From contig NZ_SDOZ01000002.1 in NCBI RefSeq assembly GCF_004134775.1, positions 1,090,005-1,154,004 on the forward strand: 64,000 nt of DNA, read 5' to 3'. A program made the translations under genes and the position numbers. Positions 8,238-16,192 of this stretch are shown in pieces. Within the stretch, counting starts at the first letter, position 1. The number at the start of each line of letters is the position of its first letter. This DNA comes from Candidatus Borkfalkia ceftriaxoniphila (GTDB lineage Bacteria > Bacillota > Clostridia > Christensenellales > Borkfalkiaceae). The notes below the pieces were generated by a model. It worked only from the letters and a program-made list of their open reading frames with translations. It was not told the origin of the DNA and did no database searches.

Positions 8238-10508
8238 ATGAAAAAGAGGTTTTTGACGGCATTTTTGTCCGTGATGATGGTATTTTGCCTGTCTGTTTCG
8301 GCAACGGCGTTTCTCGCTTCGGCGGCCGCCGTGCCCGACGACGATACCTATACGACGAACGTCGATCTGACGGACAAGAGCAATTTCAAAGGCGTGTTCG
8401 CGGGATCGGGCAACAAGGTGATCGCGGGCGAGGCCGATGAGATCTGGGATTTCGATACGCAGAACAAGACGATCACGTCCAAAGGCGACCTTTCGACGAA
8501 CGACGAGGTATGGTCGAATTTCTACTATCTGTATTACGACAAAGCGGACTACAAGAATTTTTATATGGAAGTCACCTTACAGCACGTGGGGGATAGGGCG
8601 GGCTGGAGCGGCCTTTGCTTCGGCGTGGAAAATACCGCCAAACCCGCCAAAGATAGTGCGAATCCCAAAGGCGGTCTGACATTTGTACAGGGTGACGGCG
8701 TTTATACCTGGCACGATCAGCAAATCAACAACACCGAATGGAACGATACGCATATCGCGGCTAAGGATTTCAACGGCCTTTCCGATACCGTACATAAACT
8801 GAAAGTGTACAAAAACCACATTCAGTACTGGCTGAACGACGAAGACCCCATCGTTGTCGATCTGCAGCCGGGCGACGAGGCCTTGACCTCGGGCAAAGTG
8901 GGCGTCGCCGTGACCAACAAGACGGTTTCCGTCAAATCTTTCAAGGTGACCTATCTCAAAGCGGACGGCACCGTCGGCACCGACGAAACGATCCCCGCCA
9001 CGGATATAGAAGTTTCGGGCATCGAAAACAACGGAAAAGCCACGGTCGGCACACCCGTCCCCGTTACCGTCAACGTGCTCCCCAAGGGGTCGGACGGCGA
9101 ATACACCTTTACGAGCGACAAGGACGGCGTCTACCTCACGGACGGAAAACTGCTCTTCAAAAACACGGGCGAGTACAACGTGACCTTTACAGCCAAGAGC
9201 AACCCCGAAATCAAAAAGACTTTTAAGATCACCGCGGAAGACGCCGACAGAACGGGTTATATCGCGTATCCGCTCACCGAAGAGGGTATGAGTGCGTTTG
9301 AGTCGATCGGCATTGCAGGCAACTCGGGCAACGGCGGCGCCGCCGCGAAATGGGACGATCTGTTCACCTTGCAGGACGGCGTGCTCGCGCGCAAAGTCAC
9401 CGCGGCGGGGCAGGTCGGCAACGATTACGGCGTACTGTATTTCAACAACCGCGACCGCAAAAATTTCGAACTCGTTTACAGCGCCAAGGGCAATTCCGAC
9501 AACGGTTGGTTCGGCGCGTTTTTCGCCATGACAAACAAGACGCAGGCGGGCAACCAGACGGGCGGCTCTGCCTTTATGCAGAACGCTTCCGCGGCGCACA
9601 ACGCCACCATCTGGGGCGGCACTCCCGTAGGCGGCCCGTACGAGGGCGGCTCTCCTTCCTACGTGCAGAACGAATTCAGCACTTTTAAACTGCGCGTATT
9701 CGAAGGGCAGATCGATTTCTTCGTAGACGACATGGTCACGCCCCGCATCAGCAAAACGGTAGAGGGCGATCTGACGGGCGCCATCGCCCTGTTTGCGGAC
9801 GGCGGCTGCAACGCGCAGTTCAAGGACGTCTATTTCGGAATGCTCGACGATGAGGGCAATCTGATCGACTACAAAGCGGTGGAAAGCGTTTCCATTGCCA
9901 ACAAGGCGCAGACCGCTTACGTCGGCGACAAACTCGACCTGACGGCGAACGTTTTGCCCGCCGACGCGACCGATAAGAGCGTCGCATTCTCTTCGAGCGA
10001 TCCGACCGTCGCGGCGGTCAACGCCGAGGGAAAAGTGACCTTCCTGTCCGAAGGCACGGTCACCATTACCGCCTCTTCTAAGGACGACGCGTCCAAAAAA
10101 GACAGTTTCACCGTCACGGTGAGCAAGAAAGTCACGGACGTTGCGGTGACTTCCGTTTCCATACAGAACAAACCGACCGCCGCGACGGTTGGCGACAAAC
10201 TGACGCTGACCGTCAAAGTCAGCCCCGACAACGCGACGAACAAAAACCTCGCGTTCGAATCGAGCGACAAGACCATCGCGACCGTATCCGAAACGGGCGT
10301 CGTCACGTTCCTCAAAGCGGGCAGTGTGACCATCACCGTCAAGTCCGAGGCGGATAGTTCCAAGAGCGATTCTTTCACCGTGACCGTTTCCGAAAAGAAA
10401 GAGGAAAAGAGCGGCTGCGGTTCGAGCGTCGCGGCGGCGTCGATGATTTTCGCGGCGGGCGCGCTGGCGGCGGCCGTGCTCGTCATCGCCAAAAAGAGAG
10501 CCGAATAA
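8238..10508 (+). CDS. Secreted jelly-roll/Big_2 surface protein with GCGSS C-terminal tail
   Basis: A 756-residue exported protein. A signal peptide (about 1-32, ending near ASAAA) is followed by two concanavalin-like jelly-roll modules (about 35-235 and 330-540) of the LamG/DUF1080 kind, an Ig-like stretch between them, then two bacterial Ig-like group 2 domains (about 540-630 and 632-715, each with the VAAVN/IATVS...G-V-TF pattern). The C-terminus has a GCGSS motif, a hydrophobic helix and the basic end AKKRAE, resembling tripartite surface-sorting tails. The in-frame ATG at 8223 overlaps the ribosome binding site, so I start at 8238, behind GAGGAGG. No catalytic motif is evident; a carbohydrate-binding or display role is inferred. 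Confidence 0.72.
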   Translation: MKKRFLTAFLSVMMVFCLSVSATAFLASAAAVPDDDTYTTNVDLTDKSNFKGVFAGSGNKVIAGEADEIWDFDTQNKTITSKGDLSTNDEVWSNFYYLYYDKADYKNFYMEVTLQHVGDRAGWSGLCFGVENTAKPAKDSANPKGGLTFVQGDGVYTWHDQQINNTEWNDTHIAAKDFNGLSDTVHKLKVYKNHIQYWLNDEDPIVVDLQPGDEALTSGKVGVAVTNKTVSVKSFKVTYLKADGTVGTDETIPATDIEVSGIENNGKATVGTPVPVTVNVLPKGSDGEYTFTSDKDGVYLTDGKLLFKNTGEYNVTFTAKSNPEIKKTFKITAEDADRTGYIAYPLTEEGMSAFESIGIAGNSGNGGAAAKWDDLFTLQDGVLARKVTAAGQVGNDYGVLYFNNRDRKNFELVYSAKGNSDNGWFGAFFAMTNKTQAGNQTGGSAFMQNASAAHNATIWGGTPVGGPYEGGSPSYVQNEFSTFKLRVFEGQIDFFVDDMVTPRISKTVEGDLTGAIALFADGGCNAQFKDVYFGMLDDEGNLIDYKAVESVSIANKAQTAYVGDKLDLTANVLPADATDKSVAFSSSDPTVAAVNAEGKVTFLSEGTVTITASSKDDASKKDSFTVTVSKKVTDVAVTSVSIQNKPTAATVGDKLTLTVKVSPDNATNKNLAFESSDKTIATVSETGVVTFLKAGSVTITVKSEADSSKSDSFTVTVSEKKEEKSGCGSSVAAASMIFAAGALAAAVLVIAKKRAE

Positions 10509-10518
10509 AAGGAGTTCT

Positions 10519-13083
10519 ATGAAAAAAATCATATCCTGCTGTATGGCAGCCTGTCTCACCCTCGGCGCGCTGATGCTTGGCGCGTGCGGCGGGGGACGCG
10601 AATCGGGAGGAGTCAAAAATATGTTGCCCATCGAATATACGCCCAGTTCGTACGATAAGGGAACGGCGGATTCCAAAGTCGTTCTCTCCGTGCCCGGAAA
10701 GACTGTTTCCACGGGCGACGAGATCACCGCGACCGTGAAAATTTCCTCCAAGACCAAGTTCGAAGAGGGCTACGAATCGGTGTATTATATCGTGGACTGG
10801 GGCGACGGTACCTGGGCGTACCAGGGCCCCGGCTTGCAGAGCGCGAGCAAGCAGTCGAGCGTCGCCGTGCCGCACACCTATAAAAAGGCAGGCGATTATA
10901 AGGTGAGCGCGACGGCCGTCGCCATGCAGAACAGCGAGGCCAACCTCGGCTGGACGGAAACCAAGACCATCAAGGTGGAGGGCAAGGATTACGAACCCGA
11001 TACCATGATCCAGAACGTTTCGCCCATATCTTCCCCCGCCTACGATAAGGAGCACGGCGCGGAAAAGATCGCCGACGGCAAACCTACTTATTTTAAGTCC
11101 CAGGCGTCGAAAGACATCGACGACGAGTTATATGCGGGCTATCTGTTCGATGAAAATTACACCCTCGATACGATCGAGGTGAAAATTCCCGCCGAGGCGG
11201 ATATTTTCCCTTCGAACATCGCCGTCGAGTATACGTCGGATTTCGGCGAGAGTTGGCAGAGCCTGCCCAAATACTATTACCTGTACGATTACAGCGTGGG
11301 GCGCTTTAATCCCATCATGCGTTTTCCGAATCCCAAGGGCGCGACGCTCGTTCTCAATCTCGACGGCATCGTTGCCAACGGCATACGCCTGACGCAGAAA
11401 CTGAGTTCCATGAACCTGAGCGAACTCGACAAGGAAAAGTGCCTTATGGTCGAGGAGATGCGCGTGTACGGCAGTCTGCGAACCTTGCTTTACACCTCGA
11501 AAGGGCACACTTTCGACGCGGACCTCAACAATATGTGGACGATCTTCGGTACCGCCAAGACCGAACCCGTGGTGCTCGGCTCGATCATGGGCGAAACGCA
11601 GAACGCGTCGCCTTTCCGCACCGGCTCCGCGATGATCGGTTCCACCGAATGGATGGAATGGGTGGGGCTGAAATTCAACTTCACCGATTATGAAAAGGTC
11701 AACGACACTTATCTCGACCTGCTCGTCCGTATCCGCACGGGCAGCGATACCTGGTCGAACGACGACGGCTACGTCTGGGCGACGCCCGACAGCCCGCTGC
11801 ATTTAAACGCCACGTTCGGCTGTCACTATTCGCTCAATCCCATTTATATCCTCGCCATCCGCAATTATCTCCTGCAGTGCAACCGTCAGGGCAAGTTCAA
11901 CGACGACGGGACCGAATTCACGGAGTTTTTAAATCTTACCAACACGCAGGGGCAGTCCATTCAGTACAAAGTGGATAAGGCGATGAGTTACATGATGAAC
12001 ACGCTCAGCGGCAAGACGGGCATTATGACCATCAACGATCCCGCCAAGGACGGCACCACGTCGGGCATGTCCTCCAACTATTGGGACGTGCATAAAACGT
12101 TCGGCTATATGTCCGCGTACGAAAACGCATACTTCTACGCTTCTTTGCTGGCGTACGCCGATATCTACGATTTTAAGGCTGACAATTACGCGAAGAACGG
12201 GCAGAGCGCGGAGGCGGAAAAGGCGCGCGACGTAGCGGAGGAATACCGCGGCTATGCGGCAGTCACCCGCGAAAAGTACAACACGCTTTTCTGGGACGAG
12301 GCGAAAGGGCGCTATATCGGCGGCATCAACGCCGACGGCGAGCGGCTGGATTTCGGCTTCACGTACGTCAACTTTATGGCGGTGAGTTACGGCATCGCGA
12401 GCGAGGCGCAGGCGAAACAGGTGTACGACTGGGTGGACGGCGACCGTATTATCGAGGGCGATACCTCAACGGGCGAGGATATTTACGGCAAGTTCAAATA
12501 CGCCGCGCGCTCCAACACGCTCGACGTGTCCACCGTGACCGACGCGAGCGGCGCCTACTACTGGTACGACCATGCGGGCGCGCTTCCCTGCACGCCTGGC
12601 TCGTTCGGCGGGTTCGGCAACCAGATGCAGAACGGCGGCACCATCTTCTATATCAGTTACTACGATCTGATGGGGCGCATAGCGGGCGTGGGCGCGGACG
12701 ACGCGTTCGGCCGTTTCTCGGTCATTATGGAGGAATTCCATAAGGATTCGCTGCGCCGCAACAGTTATTCGCAGCACGGCGAGTATATCGAGGGCGTCAT
12801 CGGCGAGTTCCCCGAAAGCGGGCTCGTGCCCTATGCTTTCATCAGCGGGTTTTTGGGCATCAATCCCGACGTGAAGGGCTTGAAGATCAGCCCGAATCTC
12901 CCCTCGGACATGGATTATGCGGGCATATCCGAATACTGGTACGGCAACCGCGAATATTCCATTCAGATCTCCAGAACGGTGCAAAAGCCTTCCGTCGAGA
13001 TCCACGCGGGCGTTTACTACGTGACCGTGCCCGCCGACAAGACCTACTATATCACCGCCGACAATCGGCTGATCGCGGGTTAG
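10519..13083 (+). CDS. PKD-containing lipoprotein with C-terminal (alpha/alpha) toroid, probable glycosidase
   Basis: An 854-residue lipoprotein (lipobox LGAC near residue 23). Residues ~40-155 look like a PKD domain (VDWGDGTW ... VPHTYKKAGDYKVSATAV). Residues ~155-315 look like a discoidin/F5-8C-type sandwich. From ~320 to ~800 a helical barrel is suggested by YFYASLLAYADIYDF, TLFWDEAKGRYIGGI, FGNQMQNGGTIFYISYYDLMGR and FPESGLVPYAF, as in six-hairpin glycosidases. A short beta domain ends the protein. I cannot assign a CAZy family from memory. It is encoded behind a clear AAAGGAG and followed within 10 nt by another secreted protein, so it is probably a surface enzyme of the same operon. Confidence 0.6.
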   Translation: MKKIISCCMAACLTLGALMLGACGGGRESGGVKNMLPIEYTPSSYDKGTADSKVVLSVPGKTVSTGDEITATVKISSKTKFEEGYESVYYIVDWGDGTWAYQGPGLQSASKQSSVAVPHTYKKAGDYKVSATAVAMQNSEANLGWTETKTIKVEGKDYEPDTMIQNVSPISSPAYDKEHGAEKIADGKPTYFKSQASKDIDDELYAGYLFDENYTLDTIEVKIPAEADIFPSNIAVEYTSDFGESWQSLPKYYYLYDYSVGRFNPIMRFPNPKGATLVLNLDGIVANGIRLTQKLSSMNLSELDKEKCLMVEEMRVYGSLRTLLYTSKGHTFDADLNNMWTIFGTAKTEPVVLGSIMGETQNASPFRTGSAMIGSTEWMEWVGLKFNFTDYEKVNDTYLDLLVRIRTGSDTWSNDDGYVWATPDSPLHLNATFGCHYSLNPIYILAIRNYLLQCNRQGKFNDDGTEFTEFLNLTNTQGQSIQYKVDKAMSYMMNTLSGKTGIMTINDPAKDGTTSGMSSNYWDVHKTFGYMSAYENAYFYASLLAYADIYDFKADNYAKNGQSAEAEKARDVAEEYRGYAAVTREKYNTLFWDEAKGRYIGGINADGERLDFGFTYVNFMAVSYGIASEAQAKQVYDWVDGDRIIEGDTSTGEDIYGKFKYAARSNTLDVSTVTDASGAYYWYDHAGALPCTPGSFGGFGNQMQNGGTIFYISYYDLMGRIAGVGADDAFGRFSVIMEEFHKDSLRRNSYSQHGEYIEGVIGEFPESGLVPYAFISGFLGINPDVKGLKISPNLPSDMDYAGISEYWYGNREYSIQISRTVQKPSVEIHAGVYYVTVPADKTYYITADNRLIAG

Positions 13084-13093
13084 GAGGCAGAAT

Positions 13094-14038
13094 ATGATAA
13101 AATCGAAAGGCAAAATTTTCACTCTCGCCGCGGCGTTCGCGCTGACGGCGGCGCTTACGGCGGGCGTATTCGCGCCCGCCGCCGCGGAAGAGGCGCAGTT
13201 TCCCGTTTATACGCAGGAATTTACCTCCGAAGAGGCGGTCAACGCGGACTTTTTCGCGGGCTACGTCAACGCGGTGGGCAATTCCACCGTGGCGGAACAG
13301 GTCGGACAGGACGACGGCCACTGGTTTTTGAAGGACGGCAAACTCGTACGCGAAAACAGCATCGACAAGGATGCGGGCACCTGGCGCGCAGCGATCCTGA
13401 CGTACAGCAAGCAAACGTTTTCCAACTTTGAAATGGAAGTGGACTACAAGCAGGGCAACCAGACGTTCTGGTGGACGGGCGTCGCGTTCCGTCAGGCGGA
13501 GGCGGGCAAATCCTTCTTCGACGACGGCGCGGGCATCTTTGTGCAGGAGGGCGGCCAACCCACCATGTGGGGCGCCATCGGCGTGGGCGGCCCGTTCGAA
13601 AAGACGACCTATCCGAATTACGACCGAAACGCATGGCATCATCTCAAACTCACCGTGCAGGGCAATAAGGCAACGCTGTCCGTCGATTCTTACCCCGCCA
13701 CCGAATGGAATCTGAACGCCTCCTTTTATCAGGAGGGCTACGTGTCCCTGATCAGCATCAACAACGATTCGGCGTACGACAATTTCAAGATCACCGAACT
13801 TCCCGAACCCGAAACGCCCGAACTTCCTGATATCCCGCCCGTAGAAGAGGCGGACACCGACGACGCGCTCGGCAAACTCTCCCAAAAGACGGATGATACT
13901 CTGATCGTCGAGCGCCCCGTCAATTACCGCAAAAAAGAGGGAGGCGGCTGTTCTTCCTCGATCGGCGCGGGCTTTGCCGCGGCGGGAAGCGCGGCCGCGG
14001 GGCTTGCGGCGCTGGCGCTCGTTTTGAAACGGAAATAG
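13094..14038 (+). CDS. Small secreted jelly-roll protein with GGGCSSS C-terminal tail
   Basis: A 314-residue exported protein. It has a signal peptide (about 1-31, AAAEEAQ), one jelly-roll module (about 35-235: NFEMEVDYKQGNQTFWWTGVAFR, WHHLKLTVQGNKATLSVD), a proline/glutamate-rich linker (about 237-275), then GGGCSSS, a hydrophobic helix rich in alanine and a basic KRK end. The tail has the same plan as that of the protein at 8238-10508, and the jelly-roll module is visibly related to it. There is no catalytic signature, so a glycan-binding or display function is inferred. The TAG stop of the previous gene overlaps this gene's AGGAGG ribosome binding site. Confidence 0.7.
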   Translation: MIKSKGKIFTLAAAFALTAALTAGVFAPAAAEEAQFPVYTQEFTSEEAVNADFFAGYVNAVGNSTVAEQVGQDDGHWFLKDGKLVRENSIDKDAGTWRAAILTYSKQTFSNFEMEVDYKQGNQTFWWTGVAFRQAEAGKSFFDDGAGIFVQEGGQPTMWGAIGVGGPFEKTTYPNYDRNAWHHLKLTVQGNKATLSVDSYPATEWNLNASFYQEGYVSLISINNDSAYDNFKITELPEPETPELPDIPPVEEADTDDALGKLSQKTDDTLIVERPVNYRKKEGGGCSSSIGAGFAAAGSAAAGLAALALVLKRK

Positions 14039-14063
14039 ACTTGAAGACCATGGTTGCAAACAT

Positions 14064-14876
14064 ATGATATTCGATATAAAAATGTACAACACAGACCGCA
14101 GCATCATCGTGGTGCGCAGCGAAGGCTACGAATCCATCTTACGGCACAGTCACAGTTTCATCGAGATCGTGTTCGTGGAGAGCGGCCGCGCATTGCACAA
14201 CGTGGGCGAAAGTTGCGTGGAGATCGAAAAGGGCGACGTGTTCGTCATCGCCACGGGCGAAGAACACAACATCCGCCCCGTCTGCAAGGAGAGCGACTTT
14301 AAGATCGTCAACGTCGTTTGTAGCCACGAACTGTTTGCGGATATCGAATTTCCCGCCCCGAATCAAGTGTTTTCCCGTCCGGAACTTCGTTACGAGGCGC
14401 AATTCGCGCTCATCGAACAGGAATTTGCGGCGGAATACGGTTCGGAAGAGATCTTATACCTGCTCGTTTGCAACCTGGTCAACTGTTTCAAGATCGAACG
14501 ACTTTCCGACGAACGAAAGTCTGTGCGGGGCAAACTCTCGTCCAGGACCATCGACGACTATATCTTAAACGCGACCGCCTTCATCCAGGAAAATTACATG
14601 AAAAAACTGCTGCTCAAAGACATCGCCGACGCGGTGGGGCTGTATCCCGCGTATCTGCAGAAAATTTTTCGGGAACACCGCTCCACCAGCGTCATCGAGT
14701 ATCTCATCCGCTACCGCATGGAAAAGAGTTGCCGTTTTTTGCTGGAAACCGAATTGACCGTCGAGGAGATCAGCCTGTTGGTGGGGGTGGGGGATCTGAA
14801 AAATTTTTACGTGACCTTCAAAAAATATTTCGGCTGCACGCCCGTGCAGTATCGGAAACAGCACGACCACAAATAA
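14064..14876 (+). CDS. AraC-family transcriptional regulator
   Basis: A 270-residue regulator with an N-terminal cupin-like sensor (about 10-130, with histidines in LRHSHSFIEIVFVESGRALHNVG) and a C-terminal AraC double helix-turn-helix (about 168-266: LLKDIADAVGLYPAYLQKIFREH ... VEEISLLVGVGDLKNFYVTFKKYFG). It is co-directional with cluster A, 25 nt downstream of the jelly-roll gene, with no convincing promoter or strong ribosome binding site of its own, so it is probably co-transcribed. It is a candidate local activator of cluster A. The ligand is unknown. Confidence 0.88.
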   Translation: MIFDIKMYNTDRSIIVVRSEGYESILRHSHSFIEIVFVESGRALHNVGESCVEIEKGDVFVIATGEEHNIRPVCKESDFKIVNVVCSHELFADIEFPAPNQVFSRPELRYEAQFALIEQEFAAEYGSEEILYLLVCNLVNCFKIERLSDERKSVRGKLSSRTIDDYILNATAFIQENYMKKLLLKDIADAVGLYPAYLQKIFREHRSTSVIEYLIRYRMEKSCRFLLETELTVEEISLLVGVGDLKNFYVTFKKYFGCTPVQYRKQHDHK

Positions 14877-14897
14877 AATTTACAGGGAGTCAAAATC

Positions 14898-15977
14898 ATG
14901 AACTCGGGCATGACCAAAAAAGAGCGCGTTCTGGCGGCGCTTTATAAAAAAGAGACCGACCGCATTCCCTTTTCGCCGCTTTGCGACGATTATTTCGCAA
15001 GTTCTCTGGAAAAACAGAATCATCCGTACGATTTATTGCGCGCGCTGCGCTACATCGGCGCGGATATCATCGAACGCCACAGCCCCTGCTGCGAGGTGCG
15101 CTACGGCGGCGGCATTACCGTCGAGAGCCGCGAAGTCGGCGGCGGCAAGAGAGAAACGCATTTTATCACAAAATACGGCGAGATCTACGACCGTTTTTAT
15201 TTTCAGAACGGCGCCATGTACACGGAAAAACACCTTCTTTCCACGCCCGAAGACGTGAAAGTTATGACGCATATCGCCCGTAACACGCAGTATATTCCCC
15301 GTTTCGAACTGTTCGAAGAACGCAAAAAAGCGATCGGCGACGACGGCATTCCCACGCCTACGGCGCCCTGTTCGCCCCTTTTGGAAACGTTGCAGGTCTT
15401 ATGCGGGCTGGAAAATACCACCTATCTTTTATTGGACGAAGAGGACGCGATGCGGGAGATGTTCGCCGCCCTCCACGAGCGCAACAAAAATTATTACCGC
15501 CTGATGTGCGATCTGGATACTCCCGTCGTATTCGCCTACGAGGACACGTCGACCACCATCATGTCGCGCGATTGGTTTCAGTCGCTCGCCGCGCCCTGCC
15601 TCAACGAATACGCAAAGATCTTGCACGGCGCGGGCAAACTGTATATTACCCATATGTGCGGCAAACTGAGCGGCTTTTCCGAGGATATCGCAAAGATTTT
15701 ATCCGACGGCATAGACTCCGTCTGTCCGCCCACCACGGGCGATATGGAGTGTTGGGACGCAAAGAGCGCCTTCGGCGGCAAAGTGATCATCGGCGGCATC
15801 GAACCTTCCTCCCTCGTCATGAAATCGGAAGAGGCGATTCTGTCGCACGTATCGGAAATCTTGGAAAGAATGCGCGGCGGACGCGGCTTTATCCTCTCCA
15901 CGGGCGACGCCGTGCCGCACGGCACTTCGGTTGAACTTCTCAAAAAAATTGCCGATCTCGTTGCCCGCGAAGGGTAA
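14898..15977 (+). CDS. URO-D/MtaA-like family protein, copy 1
   Basis: A 359-residue protein of the uroporphyrinogen decarboxylase superfamily (COG0407-like), with the typical opening TKKERVLAALYKKETDRIPFSP and an HMCGKLSG motif (about 248-255). The H-x-C pattern is characteristic of the zinc-dependent MtaA/CmuA methyltransferase branch rather than of HemE. Other branch members move methyl groups between corrinoid proteins and thiols. Nothing else of haem synthesis is nearby, so a HemE role is unlikely. A CAGGGAG site precedes the ATG at 14898; an internal ATG at 14910 is a possible alternative. It is the last gene of cluster A and is followed by a terminator. Confidence 0.75.
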   Translation: MNSGMTKKERVLAALYKKETDRIPFSPLCDDYFASSLEKQNHPYDLLRALRYIGADIIERHSPCCEVRYGGGITVESREVGGGKRETHFITKYGEIYDRFYFQNGAMYTEKHLLSTPEDVKVMTHIARNTQYIPRFELFEERKKAIGDDGIPTPTAPCSPLLETLQVLCGLENTTYLLLDEEDAMREMFAALHERNKNYYRLMCDLDTPVVFAYEDTSTTIMSRDWFQSLAAPCLNEYAKILHGAGKLYITHMCGKLSGFSEDIAKILSDGIDSVCPPTTGDMECWDAKSAFGGKVIIGGIEPSSLVMKSEEAILSHVSEILERMRGGRGFILSTGDAVPHGTSVELLKKIADLVAREG

Positions 15978-16013
15978 ATCGCAGGCTCGGCTTTCAAAAA
16001 ACTGAATCGCACG

Positions 16014-16045
16014 ATGCGCGTCTCTTTCGGGGCGCGCATTTTTTT
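16014..16045 (+). terminator. Rho-independent terminator after cluster A
   Basis: A 7-bp stem ATGCGCG/CGCGCAT with a 12-nt loop (16014-16039) is followed by a T run to 16045. It lies 36 nt after the URO-D stop and just before the promoter of cluster B. Confidence 0.8.
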
Positions 16046-16067
16046 GCGGAAAATTTTGGAAAAGGTA

Positions 16068-16096
16068 TTGACAACTCGCAGATCGTGGTATATACT
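16068..16096 (+). promoter_or_regulatory. Sigma-A-type promoter of cluster B
   Basis: A perfect -35 TTGACA (16068-16073), a 17-bp spacer and a -10 TATACT (16091-16096). Transcription would start near 16103, inside the palindrome at 16100-16120. This leaves a ~90-nt leader before the lipoprotein at 16193. Confidence 0.88.
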
Positions 16097-16099
16097 TAA

Positions 16100-16120
16100 T
16101 TAGTAAAATGATTTTACTAA
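16100..16120. promoter_or_regulatory. 21-bp palindromic operator, copy 1 (predicted ROK repressor site)
   Basis: A perfect inverted repeat: TTAGTAAAAT, one central G, then ATTTTACTAA. It starts 4 bases after the -10 box and covers the expected transcription start, a position typical of repression. The same arms with a different central base occur at 36228-36248. Assignment to the ROK protein at 38501-39664 is inferred from context and from known AT-rich palindromic sites of NagC/XylR-type regulators. Confidence 0.82.
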
Positions 16121-16192
16121 ATAATGTAAAGTCATAAAAAGGGGAGAGCCCGAAGGGGAGTTCTTCCGAAAAAAATCCCAGGAGGAAATTGA

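Noticed and set aside
8577..10757. Long minus-strand frame (726 codons) opposite the jelly-roll protein
   Set aside because: It lies entirely opposite well-supported plus-strand genes, has no ribosome binding site or domain pattern, and is arginine/valine-rich as expected for GC-rich shadows. The same holds for long minus frames at 1873-3582, 6525-8153, 17243-19141, 40457-41962 and 53431-55077.
14898..15977. HemE, uroporphyrinogen decarboxylase of haem synthesis
   Set aside because: The H-x-C motif, the sugar-operon context and two further copies nearby point to the MtaA-like branch; no haem genes are seen.
16121..16192. Riboswitch in the leader of cluster B
   Set aside because: The ~70 nt after the operator show no convincing conserved fold or terminator/antiterminator pair.
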